Assembly (NCBI RefSeq): GCF_017995515.1
Contig: NZ_JAGOIT010000032.1
Location: forward strand, 1-34,528
Direction: 5' to 3'
Origin: Propionivibrio sp.
Lineage (GTDB): Bacteria > Pseudomonadota > Gammaproteobacteria > Burkholderiales > Rhodocyclaceae
Length of the DNA stretch: 34,528 nt
The notes beneath the pieces were generated by a model. The model worked only from the letters and a program-made list of their open reading frames with translations. It had not been told where the DNA came from and ran no database searches. How positions within the stretch are numbered: position 1 is the stretch's first letter; every line of letters begins with the position of its first letter. The position numbers and the translations under genes were made by a program. This document shows, piece by piece, positions 8,099-16,647 of the stretch.

Positions 8099-9007
8099 TT
8101 ACACTTTCTGTTTGACTGCTTTGCCTAGCAGGCCGGCGGGACGCAGGATGAGGATCAGGACCAGCAGGCCGAAGGCGAACACGTCTTCGTAGGCGCTCGA
8201 GATGTAGCCGGCGCCGAGCGTTTCCGCGATGCCGAGGACCAGGCCGCCGAGCACGGCGCCGGGAACGTTGCCGATGCCGCCGAGCACGGCCGCGGTGAAG
8301 GCCTTCAAGCCGGCCATGAAGCCGATGGCGCTGTTGATCTGGCCGGTGCGCGAGGCGATCAGCACGCCGCCGATCGCGGCCAGCACCGAACCGATGATGA
8401 AGGTGGCCGAGATGACGCGGTCGACGTTGATGCCGACCAGCCGCGCCATCACCTGATCCTGCTGCGTCGCGCGCATCGCCTTGCCGATCCTGGTGTATTT
8501 GATGAGCACGGTCAGCGCGGTCATCGTTACTGCGGTGACGGCGAGGATGACGACGTCGACGGAACTCATGTAGCGGGAAATCGGCTCAAGGAACTCGAAG
8601 TCGGTAACCAGTTCCGGGAAGGGGAGAAAGTCCGGCGTCTGCGCCAATTGGACGTAGTTCATCAGGAAGATCGAGGCGCCGATCGCGCTGATCAGCGGCG
8701 ACAGGCGCGGCGCCTTGCGCAGCGGACGGTAGGCGATCTTCTCGAGCGTATAACCGTAGGCCGCGGCATAGATGACGGCGACGATGGCGGCCAGCACGAG
8801 CACGGACATGCCGCTGTAACCGGTGAGCGTCATGATGCCGGCGACGATGAAGGCGACGAAGGCGCCGATCATGTACACCTCGCCGTGGGCGAAGTTGATG
8901 AGCTGGATGATGCCGTACACCATGGTGTAGCCGAGGGCGATCAGGGCATAGATGCTGCCCTTGACCACGCCGCCGCATAGCAACTCGAACAAATACTCAA
9001 AATCCAT
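8099..9007 (-). CDS. livH: Branched-chain amino acid ABC transporter permease LivH
   Basis: Inner-membrane permease of the LIV importer, 302 residues with about eight hydrophobic segments. The N-terminal GSIYALIALGYTMVYGIIQLINFAHGEVYM is shared by LivH proteins (split here: GSIYALIALGYTMVYG, then INFAHGEVYM). The coupling region reads MRATQQDQVMARLVGINVD. The ATG at 9007 is chosen because family members begin here (MDFEYLFEL...). An in-frame ATG at 9052 would add 15 residues, and neither start has a strong ribosome-binding sequence. It is separated from livK by 171 bases that contain a strong terminator. Confidence 0.93.
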   Translation of the reverse strand: MDFEYLFELLCGGVVKGSIYALIALGYTMVYGIIQLINFAHGEVYMIGAFVAFIVAGIMTLTGYSGMSVLVLAAIVAVIYAAAYGYTLEKIAYRPLRKAPRLSPLISAIGASIFLMNYVQLAQTPDFLPFPELVTDFEFLEPISRYMSSVDVVILAVTAVTMTALTVLIKYTRIGKAMRATQQDQVMARLVGINVDRVISATFIIGSVLAAIGGVLIASRTGQINSAIGFMAGLKAFTAAVLGGIGNVPGAVLGGLVLGIAETLGAGYISSAYEDVFAFGLLVLILILRPAGLLGKAVKQKV

Positions 9008-9117
9008 GGATAGACCGTTATCAATTGAGATGGATAAACCGGAGGCAATCATTGCAGGACCGTTCGATGGTCTGCAATCAGTGGCGACGAAGACGCCGCC
9101 CGGCCAGATTCAAAATT

Positions 9118-9153
9118 AAAAAAACCGGGAGAAGGTCTCAGACCCTCTCCCGG
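9118..9153 (-). terminator. Intrinsic terminator between livK and livH
   Basis: CCGGGAGA at 9125-9132 pairs with TCTCCCGG at 9146-9153, and GGT at 9134-9136 extends the stem inward with ACC at 9142-9144 after one mismatch. On the reverse strand the stem is followed by a run of seven T (complement of 9118-9124) and then AATTTT. This is a textbook rho-independent terminator placed 26 bases after livK. It should leave livK transcripts in excess over livHMGF. Confidence 0.85.
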
Positions 9154-9178
9154 CGGGTGCTCGTAGCTTTCCCGGTCT

Positions 9179-10300
9179 TTACTTGACCTCGGCGAACGCG
9201 CCGCCCTTGACCTGGTAGATCGAGAAGCCTACGCCTTCGGCATCGCCCTTGGCGTCGAACTTGATCTTGCCGACCGAGGTGTCGACCGCGCTGGTTTTCA
9301 GCGCCTTGCCCAGCGCTTCGTAGTCGGTGCCGTTGGCGACCTTGATCGCGTTCAGCGCGGCGAGCGTGGCGGCGTAAGCCTGGTCGAAGAAGGTGCCCGG
9401 CTCCTTGCCGAACTTCGTTTTGTAGTCAGCGTGGGCCTTGGCGTTCAGCGGGAACTTGGTGACGTCCATCGGGCCCGTTGCGTAGACGCCTTCGGCGTCC
9501 TTGCCGGCGATCTTCAGGAAGCCGTCGCCCTTGAGGCCGTCCGGACCGATGAACGGAACCTTGATCTTCTTCTTGTTCATCAGCGACAGCAGCTTCGAGG
9601 CTTCCGGATGGTAGCCGCCGAAGATCAGCGCGTCGGCGCCTTCCGAGCGCAGCTTCTGGATCACCGCCGAGTAGTCCATGGCGCCCGGCTGGATGCCTTC
9701 GTACATGACGACCTTGGCCTTGCCGCCCTTTTCGATCGCTTCCTTGCAGAAGTCGGCGAAGCCCTTGCCGTAGTCGCCCTTGTCGTGAATGATCGCGATC
9801 TTCTTGGCGTTCAGCTTGTCGGTGGCGAAGGCTGCGGCGAGCACGGCCTGGTCATCGTCCGGAGCGATCGTACGGTAGAAGTTCGGGTATTCGCCAGCCT
9901 TGGTCAGCGGCGGATTGGTCGCCGAGGGGCTGATGGCGATGATCTTGGCGTCCTTGTAGATGCCCATCGCGGCCTTGGTGGCGCCGGAACAGACGTGGCC
10001 GATCACGATATTGACGCCTTCGGAAACCAGCTTGGTCGCGACGTTGGTCGCGATTTCGGGTTTGCACTGGTCGTCGACGATCATCAGCTCGACCTTCTTG
10101 CCGTTGACGCCGCCGGCGGCGTTGATGTCGGCAACGACCATCTCGGCAGCGTCCTTGCTCGGCAGGCCGTAAGGTGCCAGGTCGCCGGAGTGCGGGCCGG
10201 CGACGCCGAGCTTGATGACGTCAGCGGCGGAGGCCGGCAGCGAGAATGCCGATGCAACGAGTGCGGCGGCGGCGAGTTTGACGAATGTCGACTTATGCAT
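9179..10300 (-). CDS. livK: Branched-chain amino acid ABC transporter substrate-binding protein
   Basis: Periplasmic type I binding protein, 373 residues. A clear signal peptide is present (residues 1-25, ending LPASA before ADVIKLGVAGPHSGDLAPYG). The mature protein has the LivJ/LivK fold: the ligand-contact region near INAAGGVNGKKVELMIVDDQC, then VIGHVCSGAT and SPSATNPPLT. A strong AGGAGG ribosome-binding sequence stands before the ATG. It is the first gene of the liv cluster. The symbol is used in the general sense, as LivJ and LivK cannot be told apart here, and the exact amino acid ligand is not readable. Confidence 0.92.
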   Translation of the reverse strand: MHKSTFVKLAAAALVASAFSLPASAADVIKLGVAGPHSGDLAPYGLPSKDAAEMVVADINAAGGVNGKKVELMIVDDQCKPEIATNVATKLVSEGVNIVIGHVCSGATKAAMGIYKDAKIIAISPSATNPPLTKAGEYPNFYRTIAPDDDQAVLAAAFATDKLNAKKIAIIHDKGDYGKGFADFCKEAIEKGGKAKVVMYEGIQPGAMDYSAVIQKLRSEGADALIFGGYHPEASKLLSLMNKKKIKVPFIGPDGLKGDGFLKIAGKDAEGVYATGPMDVTKFPLNAKAHADYKTKFGKEPGTFFDQAYAATLAALNAIKVANGTDYEALGKALKTSAVDTSVGKIKFDAKGDAEGVGFSIYQVKGGAFAEVK

Positions 10301-10706
10301 TGATAAAGCCTCCTTCAGATTGGTTCAGATGGGAAGTGATTGGACCAAAAAACCGGTTGACGTTAGTGGAATTCAGCCTTTCGGTCAAGGAAAAACCGTT
10401 TGTTTTCAGGCCCCGAAGCCCGCACCAGTACTGAGCTTCCGGCGTCACAGGCACCAAGAATGTGCGCCGGAAAAGCCGATCGATGAAGCTGGCATTTCCT
10501 TTGCAATTCGGCGCGGCCTGCCTTTCCGGTGCTTTTGTCACAAACGATGCGGCCGATATCAAGCAATTGCAGTGCCAGTTCGGTGCGGTCGTCGAGGAAG
10601 TGGCCCAATCGACGCGGGAATGTCTATATTGAAAGCGAGTGGGCGGTTGTCGCAGTTCGCAGCCTTTTCTGAAGCAGGGTGTCCAATCCGGAGAGAGGAG
10701 AACAAC
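10301..10706. other. 406-base divergent intergenic region between livK and uspA
   Basis: The longest non-coding stretch in the window. It should hold the livK promoter on its left side and the uspA promoter on its right side. An 81-codon reading frame on the reverse strand (10363-10608) has no recognisable motif, no ribosome-binding sequence that I can see and no family resemblance; I do not call it a gene. AATTC-type and A-rich patches lie near the livK side. A TATATT at 10625-10630 is the best -10 candidate for uspA, without a convincing -35. Confidence 0.6.
10360..10388 (-). promoter_or_regulatory. Putative livK promoter
   Basis: On the reverse strand TTGACC (complement of 10383-10388) is followed by 17 bases and then TAACGT (complement of 10360-10365). 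The -35 is a five-of-six match and the spacing is ideal; the -10 is poor. The start of transcription would lie near 10352, leaving a leader of about 50 bases before livK. Confidence 0.4.
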
Positions 10707-11129
10707 ATGCGCAAACTGTTGGTTGCAGTGGATGGTTCGCAGCACTCGGATCATGCCGTTCTGTTTGCCGTCAATTTCGTCAAGGAGCATGGGCCGGTCG
10801 AGATTCACCTGATCAATGTCGAGCCCAAACCGGTCGCCTGGCAGACACGCGGCATGGAACCGGAGTCGATACGCGCACATCTGGCGACGCTGTCGCACGA
10901 GACGATGCGCTCGGCACACGACATCCTCAAGGCCGCCGACATCTCGTGCCGCATGCACGCGCGCATCGGCGACGTGGCGGAAGAGGTGGTCACGCAGGCC
11001 GAAAAGCTGGGCTGCGATACCATCATTCTCGGTACGCGCGGTCTCGGCGCCATCGCCGGGTTTTCGCTCGGCTCGATCTCGCGCAAGGTGCTGCATCTAT
11101 CGCATCTGCCGGTGATCTGCGTCAAGTAG
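10707..11129 (+). CDS. Universal stress protein, UspA family
   Basis: A single-domain universal stress protein of 140 residues. It begins MRKLLVAVDGSQHSDHAV and ends with the nucleotide-binding signature G-2x-G-9x-G-S (GTRGLGAIAGFSLGS) followed by VLHLSHLPVICVK, so it should bind ATP as in MJ0577-type proteins rather than E. coli UspA. The start codon follows GAGAGGAG at 10693-10700. Such proteins accumulate on starvation, redox or growth-arrest stress; the precise role cannot be assigned. It stands alone between the livK promoter region and ubiB, with a stem-loop after its stop codon. Confidence 0.92.
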   Translation: MRKLLVAVDGSQHSDHAVLFAVNFVKEHGPVEIHLINVEPKPVAWQTRGMEPESIRAHLATLSHETMRSAHDILKAADISCRMHARIGDVAEEVVTQAEKLGCDTIILGTRGLGAIAGFSLGSISRKVLHLSHLPVICVK

Positions 11130-11149
11130 CGAAGCGATCCGCCGGGTTT

Positions 11150-11177
11150 GCTGGCCGCGCCGATCCGCGCGGCCAGC
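11150..11177 (+). terminator. Stem-loop after uspA
   Basis: GCTGGCCGCGC at 11150-11160 pairs perfectly with GCGCGGCCAGC at 11167-11177 around a 6-base loop, 21 bases past the uspA stop codon. The tail (GCATTTGCC) is not a proper U-run, so termination may be inefficient or rho-assisted. The stem may instead stabilise the uspA transcript end. Confidence 0.5.
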
Positions 11178-11274
11178 GCATTTGCCAGTGGCGCATTCGA
11201 GGGCGGAGTGATTCGGGATAAACTCTCGCCTTTGCCATTTGTCCGGCGTCGCCTGCCTCGACTCGATCCCGCCC

Positions 11275-12813
11275 ATGCGTCTTTTCCGTCTTGCCAAGAT
11301 TCTCAGCGTCTCCAGCCGTTTCGGCCTCGACGAGATGATTCTCGAACACGAGCCGAGTGGCCGGCTGGCGGCGTTGTCGCGCATCTTCCATTTCTGGCGC
11401 CGCTTCGACAAGCCGCGTTCGGAACGCTTGCGTCTGGCGCTGGAAGCGCTGGGGCCGATCTTCGTCAAGTTCGGGCAGGTGTTGTCGACGCGGCGTGATC
11501 TGCTTCCGCTCGACATTGCCGACGAACTGGCCAAACTGCAGGACCGCGTGCCGCCGTTTCCGCCGGAACAAGCGTTGCAGCAGATCGAGGCAGCCTACGG
11601 CCGGCCGGCGAACGAGGTCTTCGCCGAGTTCGACCCGGTGCCGGTGGCCAGTGCCTCGGTTGCGCAGGTGCATTTCGCGCGCCTGCGTCCCGAGGACGGC
11701 GGACACGAGGTCGCGGTCAAGATCCTGCGTCCGAACATGCACGGCGTGATCGATCACGATCTGGCCTTGCTCGACACGATGGCCGGGCTGCTCGAGAAGA
11801 TCTGGTCGGACGGCAAACGCCTGAAGCCGCGCGAGGTGGTCGCCGAGTTCGCCAAGTATCTGCACGACGAGCTCGACCTGATGCGTGAGGCGGCCAACTG
11901 CTCGCAGCTGCGGCGCAACTTTGCCGACTCGAAGCTGCTGTTGGTGCCGGAGGTCTTCTGGGACCACTGCACGACGACGGTGATGGTCATGGACCGCATG
12001 CGCGGTGTGCCGATCAGCCAGAAGGACGCGCTCGTCGCTTCTGGCGTCGACCTCTCGGCGCTGTCGAAGGCCGGCGTCGAGATTTTCTTCACGCAGGTTT
12101 TCCGCGACGGCTTCTTCCACGCCGACATGCACCCGGGCAACATCTTCGTCGCCATCGACGAAGCAAATCGCGGCAAGTACATCGCGCTCGACTTCGGCAT
12201 CGTCGGCACGCTGACCGACGTCGACAAGAACTATCTGGCGCAGAACTTCCTCGCCTTCTTCCGCCGCGACTACAAGCGCGTGGCGATGGCGCACATCGAA
12301 GCCGGGTGGGCGCCGGCTGATACGCGCGTCGACGAGTTCGAGGCGGCGATCCGCGCCGTCTGCGAGCCGATCTTCGACCGGCCGATCAGCGAGATTTCCT
12401 TTGGTCGCGTGCTCTTGCGCCTGTTCCAGACCTCGCGCCGCTTCAATGTCGAGATCCAGCCACAGCTCTTCATGCTGCAGAAGACGCTCCTCAACATCGA
12501 AGGGCTCGGGCGGCAGCTCGATCCAAACCTCGACCTGTGGAAGACGGCCAAACCCTTCCTCGAACGCTGGATGAGCGAGCAGCTCGGCCCGCGCGCTTTC
12601 CTCAGGAACCTGCGGAACGAGGCGCCGAACTGGGCGCGCATCGTGCCGCAGTTCCCGCGTCTCGTGCATCAGGCGCTGACGCGCGAACCGGCGGCGGAAC
12701 TCGCGCCCATCCTCGCCGAGCTTGCCCGCACGCAGCGCCTGCAGAACCGCTGGCTCGGCGTGATCGCCGTGTTGCTGGCGGCGCTGCTCGTCGTCCAGTA
12801 CCTCTCCCTTTAG
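11275..12813 (+). CDS. ubiB: Ubiquinone biosynthesis protein UbiB (ABC1/ADCK-type atypical kinase)
   Basis: A 512-residue member of the UbiB/COQ8 atypical kinase family needed for ubiquinone biosynthesis. The KxGQ-type motif is VKFGQ at 64-68, followed by STRRDLLP. The Ala-rich nucleotide loop is ASASVAQVH at 125-133, the ATP-site Lys is K149 in AVKI, the catalytic segment is HADMHPGN at 282-289, and the metal-binding DFG is at 306-308. A C-terminal transmembrane segment (about 492-510) anchors it to the inner membrane. The ATG at 11275 matches the usual N-terminus although no clear ribosome-binding sequence precedes it. In E. coli ubiB neighbours ubiE and ubiJ; here those lie about 21 kb away. 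Confidence 0.95.
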   Translation: MRLFRLAKILSVSSRFGLDEMILEHEPSGRLAALSRIFHFWRRFDKPRSERLRLALEALGPIFVKFGQVLSTRRDLLPLDIADELAKLQDRVPPFPPEQALQQIEAAYGRPANEVFAEFDPVPVASASVAQVHFARLRPEDGGHEVAVKILRPNMHGVIDHDLALLDTMAGLLEKIWSDGKRLKPREVVAEFAKYLHDELDLMREAANCSQLRRNFADSKLLLVPEVFWDHCTTTVMVMDRMRGVPISQKDALVASGVDLSALSKAGVEIFFTQVFRDGFFHADMHPGNIFVAIDEANRGKYIALDFGIVGTLTDVDKNYLAQNFLAFFRRDYKRVAMAHIEAGWAPADTRVDEFEAAIRAVCEPIFDRPISEISFGRVLLRLFQTSRRFNVEIQPQLFMLQKTLLNIEGLGRQLDPNLDLWKTAKPFLERWMSEQLGPRAFLRNLRNEAPNWARIVPQFPRLVHQALTREPAAELAPILAELARTQRLQNRWLGVIAVLLAALLVVQYLSL

Positions 12814-12875
12814 TCTTTGTCTCCCGGCGGGTCGACTCGTGCGGCCGGCCACCGTATTTCGCTTTTCAGGATTCA

Positions 12876-14870
12876 ATGTCAGCCCTGCTCAATCCGCCGC
12901 AACGCGAAGCCATCCGCTATCTTGATGGCCCCCTGCTCGTACTCGCCGGCGCCGGTTCCGGCAAGACGCGCGTGATCACCCAGAAGATCGCCTACCTGAT
13001 CCAGGAATGCGGCTTCAGCCCGTCGAACATCGCCGCCATCACCTTTACCAACAAGGCCGCGAAAGAAATGCAAGAGCGCGTCGGCCAACTACTCAAGGAC
13101 AAACCAAGCGGACTCACCATTTCGACTTTCCACTCGCTCGGCGTGCGCATCCTGCGCGAGGAAGCCAAAGTGCTCGGCTACAAGCCGCGCTTCTCGATCT
13201 TCGACTCGACCGACTGCTACGGCATCATCGCCGACCTCTCGGGCAGCACCGACAAGGCGACGATCCGCCGCCTGCAGACGCTGATCTCGAACTGGAAGAA
13301 CGCGCTCATTTCGCCCGACGTCGCCTTGAAGAACGTCGAGAACGAAACCGAGAAGCTCGCCGCGCTCGCCTACGCCAGCTATTCGGCGACGCTCAAGGCC
13401 TACCAGGCGGTCGATTTCGACGATCTCATTTCCTTGCCGGTCGAACTGTTCGACAAGCACCCTGAAGTGCTCGACAAATGGCAGAACCGCCTGCGCTACC
13501 TGCTCGTCGACGAGTACCAGGACACCAACGCCTGCCAGTACCGCCTGCTCAAGCAGCTCGCCGGGCCGCGCGCGGCGTTCACGGCGGTCGGCGACGACGA
13601 CCAGGCGATCTACGGCTGGCGCGGCGCCGACATCGAGAACCTGCGCGGGTTGCCGCGCGACTATCCGAATCTCAAGCTGATCAAGCTCGAACAGAACTAC
13701 CGCTCGACGGTGCGCATCCTCAAGGCGGCGAACGCCGTCATCGCGCACAACGAGAAGCTGTTCGACAAGAAGCTGTGGTCCGACCTCGGCCACGGCGACC
13801 CGATCACGGTGACCGTGTGCAAGGACAGCGAGAAGGAGGCCGAGCTCGTCGTCATGAAGCTGCAGGCGCACAAGTTCGAGCACCGCACCCGATTCTCCGA
13901 CTACGCGATCCTCTACCGCGGCAACTTCCAGGCGCGCACGCTCGAACAGTTCCTGCGCGACCAGCGTGTGCCCTACCTGCTCTCGGGCGGGCAGTCGTTC
14001 TTCGACAAGGCCGAGATCAAGGACATCACCTCGTACCTGCGCCTCCTGGCGAACAACGACGACGACCCGGCCTTCATCCGCGCGGTGACGACGCCCAAGC
14101 GCGGCGTCGGCGGCGCGACGCTGGAGGCGCTCGGCACCTACGCCGGCGAGCGCCACATCTCGCTCTTTGCCGCCGCCTTCGAGGAAGGCTTCGCGCACCG
14201 CGTGCAGCCGCGCCAGCTCGGGCCGCTGCTCGAATTCTGCGAGTTCATCAATCGCATCGAGTATCGGGCGGCGAAGGAGCCGGTCGAGCAGGTGATGAAC
14301 GACCTGCTCGCCGCCATCGGCTACGAAGCGTGGCTCAACGACGAGGACGACAAGCGCGCCGCGCTCACGCGCTGGAGCAACGTGCTGGAACTCGTCAAAT
14401 GGCTGGCGCGTAAGGGCGAGGAAGACGGCAAGAACCTGATCGAGCTGACGCAGATGATCGCGCTGATCAACCTGCTCGACAAACAGGAAGGCGATGAGCG
14501 GCCCGATGCGGTACAGCTCTCGACGCTGCATGCCGCGAAGGGGCTGGAGTTCAAGCACGTCTTCCTGATCGGCGTCGAGGAGGGCGTGCTGCCGCACCGC
14601 GAGTCGATGGAGCCGGCGAAGATCGAGGAAGAGCGTCGCCTGATGTACGTCGGCATCACGCGTGCGCAGCGCTCGCTGCACATCAGCTACTCCGAGAAGC
14701 GCAAGCAGGGGCGCGAACTGATTCCTTGCGAGCCGTCGCGCTTCATCGCCGAGATGGGCAAGGACGATATCCGCTTTTCCGGCGGCAAGAGCGATGCACC
14801 GCCGGACAAGGCCAGCAGCTCAGCCCGTCTCCAGGCAATGAAGGCGATGCTCGCCGGCAAGCCGGGTTGA
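12876..14870 (+). CDS. rep: ATP-dependent DNA helicase Rep
   Basis: Superfamily 1A 3'-5' helicase of 664 residues, near the 673 of E. coli Rep. Walker A is AGAGSGKT at 24-31, followed by TRVITQKIAYLI. Motif Ib region is FTNKAAKEM, motif II is DEYQD at 212-216, motif III is GDDDQAIYGWRGA, motif IV LEQNYRS, and motif VI is the VGITRAQ region near the C-terminus. The order and spacing favour Rep over UvrD (LNPPQREAIRYLDGPLLVLAG start, EQFLRDQRVPYLLSGGQSFF). It clears proteins ahead of the replication fork. Start chosen at 12876, 4 bases after AGGA; it lies 62 bases after ubiB on the same strand. Confidence 0.96.
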   Translation: MSALLNPPQREAIRYLDGPLLVLAGAGSGKTRVITQKIAYLIQECGFSPSNIAAITFTNKAAKEMQERVGQLLKDKPSGLTISTFHSLGVRILREEAKVLGYKPRFSIFDSTDCYGIIADLSGSTDKATIRRLQTLISNWKNALISPDVALKNVENETEKLAALAYASYSATLKAYQAVDFDDLISLPVELFDKHPEVLDKWQNRLRYLLVDEYQDTNACQYRLLKQLAGPRAAFTAVGDDDQAIYGWRGADIENLRGLPRDYPNLKLIKLEQNYRSTVRILKAANAVIAHNEKLFDKKLWSDLGHGDPITVTVCKDSEKEAELVVMKLQAHKFEHRTRFSDYAILYRGNFQARTLEQFLRDQRVPYLLSGGQSFFDKAEIKDITSYLRLLANNDDDPAFIRAVTTPKRGVGGATLEALGTYAGERHISLFAAAFEEGFAHRVQPRQLGPLLEFCEFINRIEYRAAKEPVEQVMNDLLAAIGYEAWLNDEDDKRAALTRWSNVLELVKWLARKGEEDGKNLIELTQMIALINLLDKQEGDERPDAVQLSTLHAAKGLEFKHVFLIGVEEGVLPHRESMEPAKIEEERRLMYVGITRAQRSLHISYSEKRKQGRELIPCEPSRFIAEMGKDDIRFSGGKSDAPPDKASSSARLQAMKAMLAGKPG

Positions 14871-14880
14871 GCGTGGGCCT

Positions 14881-15609
14881 TCAGCGCAACTCGCGAATGT
14901 CGGCGACCGGCGCCGTGCCGAACGCGTCGCTCAGCAGGTAATCGACGACCTTTTCAGCGGCGACCGCAGCCGGCGTCAGCGTGCCTTCGTTCTTCATCTT
15001 GATGAAGCGCTCGCGCAGCGGAAATTGCTCGGCCGGCAGGGCGCGGACTTCGGTTTGCATGTCGGTATCGACGACGCCGGGCGCAATCGCACAGATCCTG
15101 ACGTCGGGATCGTCGTCGAGCGCGACGGCCTTGGCGTGCTGGTCGAGCGCGGCCTTCGTCGCGCAATAGATGCTCCAGCCCTGATACGCATGACGCGCCG
15201 CACCGCTCGAAACGTGGAGGATACGCAACGGCCGTCCGGCCATCTGCGCGGCGATGGCGCTGGAGAGGGTCAGCGGCGCGGCGACGTTCAGGCTGACCGT
15301 GCGCGCGATCGCCGTCGCGTCCTGCTGTGCCAGCGGACCGACGGGTTGCAGCATGCCGGCGTTGTTAATGAGCAGAAGCGACGGTGCGTCGGCGATGAAC
15401 GAAGTCACTGCCTCGCCGGCCAGTGCCGACAGCAAGGCAACCGAGTCGGCCAGATCGAGCGCGATTTCGTTGAACAGGTCGGGATAGCGCGTCGCGAGAT
15501 CGGTGTTGCCCGAACGTGCGAGGCCCAGTACGGCGATGCCGCGCGCCAGCAGTTGTTCGGCAATGGCGGCGCCGAGGCCGCGTGTATGTCCGGTGACGAT
15601 GGCTTTCAT
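14881..15609 (-). CDS. Short-chain dehydrogenase/reductase, SDR family
   Basis: A 242-residue Rossmann-fold oxidoreductase. The cofactor motif is TGHTRGLG at residues about 6-13 (a TGxxxGxG form), the NAG motif is in LLINNAGMLQP, the catalytic Ser is in HVSSGAA, and the Tyr-Lys pair is in YCATK. The pattern resembles benzil/sepiapterin reductase-like SDRs (YueD type). The true substrate cannot be read. An AAGGA ribosome-binding sequence precedes the ATG. It lies 26 bases downstream of the LysR gene on the same strand, so the two are likely co-transcribed, and its 3' end is 10 bases from the stop codon of rep. Confidence 0.85.
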   Translation of the reverse strand: MKAIVTGHTRGLGAAIAEQLLARGIAVLGLARSGNTDLATRYPDLFNEIALDLADSVALLSALAGEAVTSFIADAPSLLLINNAGMLQPVGPLAQQDATAIARTVSLNVAAPLTLSSAIAAQMAGRPLRILHVSSGAARHAYQGWSIYCATKAALDQHAKAVALDDDPDVRICAIAPGVVDTDMQTEVRALPAEQFPLRERFIKMKNEGTLTPAAVAAEKVVDYLLSDAFGTAPVADIRELR

Positions 15610-15635
15610 GGCTGGAAATCCTTACGAAGGTGAAA

Positions 15636-16526
15636 TCAGTCGAGCAACGGGATGTTCTTGATCTGGCGCACGATCCACGTGCGGAAGGCAGCGATCGGCG
15701 GCGCGGCGAGCTTCTCGCGGCGGCAGACGAAGAAGTAAGAAAACGGCGACTCGACGTAGGTCGAGAACGGGCGCACCAGCCGGCCCGATTGCAACTCGTC
15801 GTAGACGATCGACTGGCGCGCGAGACAGAGTCCCTGGCCGGCGGCCGCCGCCTGCAGCATCAGCGCCGAGTCGTTGAACAGGATGCCGTGTTCGGGTTCG
15901 TCAGCGACGATGCCGGCCGCCGGGAACCACGACGACCACGGCTCGCGCTCTGAGTGCATGAGCGGCACGCCGTCGATGCCGGAGGCGTCGCACAGCGCGT
16001 ACTTCTTCGCGAATTCCGGCGAGCAGACCGGGAACAGCCAGTCGCGCATCAGGCGCTCGCTGTACAGACCGGGGTGTGGGCCGGTGTCGAAGCGGATGCC
16101 GATATCAACTTCGCCGCCTTTCACGTCGGCGGCGCGATGCGACGACTGCACCTCGACGTCGACGTCCGGGCAGGTCGCGATGAAGTCACCGAGCCGGGGC
16201 AAGAGCCAGCGCGCGGCGAACGAGGGAATCGTGCTGATGCGCAGGCGATGGCGATTGTGCGTCGTGACGTCGAGCGTCGCCTCCTCGATTTCCTTGAACG
16301 CCGACTCGATGCGTTGCACGTAGGCGCGCGCCTGCTCGGTCAGCATCAGGCCGCGTCCGCTTTTCTCGAACAGCGTGACTCCAAGTTCGCTCTGCAGCGA
16401 GCGAATCTGATGGCTGACCGCGCTATGCGTCAGATTCAGTTCTTCGGCCGCGCGTGATACCCCGCCGCTGCGCGCGACGGCGACGAAAACACGCAGGGCA
16501 TTGAGTGAAGGGAGACGCTTTGACAT
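15636..16526 (-). CDS. LysR-family transcriptional regulator, GcvA-like
   Basis: A 296-residue LysR-type regulator. Residues 1-62 form the winged helix-turn-helix (PSLNALRVFVAVARSGGVSRAAEELNLTHSAVSHQIRSLQ, split as LNALRVFVAVARSGG and AAEELNLTHSAVSHQI), with the LPSLNALRVF opening seen in GcvA-like proteins. A type 2 periplasmic-binding-protein-like effector domain fills about 90-296. No ribosome-binding sequence is visible before the ATG at 16526, and an inverted repeat begins at the start codon, suggesting autoregulation or a leaderless transcript. It is divergent from the DUF2917-type gene and upstream of an SDR gene; these are the likely targets. Confidence 0.88.
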   Translation of the reverse strand: MSKRLPSLNALRVFVAVARSGGVSRAAEELNLTHSAVSHQIRSLQSELGVTLFEKSGRGLMLTEQARAYVQRIESAFKEIEEATLDVTTHNRHRLRISTIPSFAARWLLPRLGDFIATCPDVDVEVQSSHRAADVKGGEVDIGIRFDTGPHPGLYSERLMRDWLFPVCSPEFAKKYALCDASGIDGVPLMHSEREPWSSWFPAAGIVADEPEHGILFNDSALMLQAAAAGQGLCLARQSIVYDELQSGRLVRPFSTYVESPFSYFFVCRREKLAAPPIAAFRTWIVRQIKNIPLLD

Positions 16527-16545
16527 GTGAAATAAACTAACACAT
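16525..16545. promoter_or_regulatory. Candidate LysR-type operator (inverted repeat)
   Basis: ATGTG at 16525-16529 and CACAT at 16541-16545 form a perfect 5-base inverted repeat separated by 11 bases, with the T-N11-A geometry expected of LysR-type sites. The spacer is AT-rich (AAATAAACTAA). It lies at the junction of the regulator start codon and the divergent gap shared with the DUF2917-type gene. Binding by the neighbouring regulator is inferred. Confidence 0.45.
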
Positions 16546-16647
16546 CGGTGGAATAAAAAGCGATTGTTTTCGTGTGGGTGCGCGACCAGAATAGGCTCAT
16601 CGAGTAAGCAGTTCCATGCAACTCGTACTGATCAAAGGAGACCTCTC

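Noticed and set aside
10363-10608. 81-codon frame in the livK-uspA gap
   Set aside because: No ribosome-binding sequence, no motif, and it overlaps the likely livK promoter.
11122-12876. 584-codon open frame opposite ubiB
   Set aside because: Antisense shadow of a clear UbiB gene; no ribosome-binding site or family resemblance.
13089-14681. 530-codon open frame opposite rep
   Set aside because: Antisense shadow of Rep; composition is low-complexity (Arg/Val/Leu/Glu) and motif-free.
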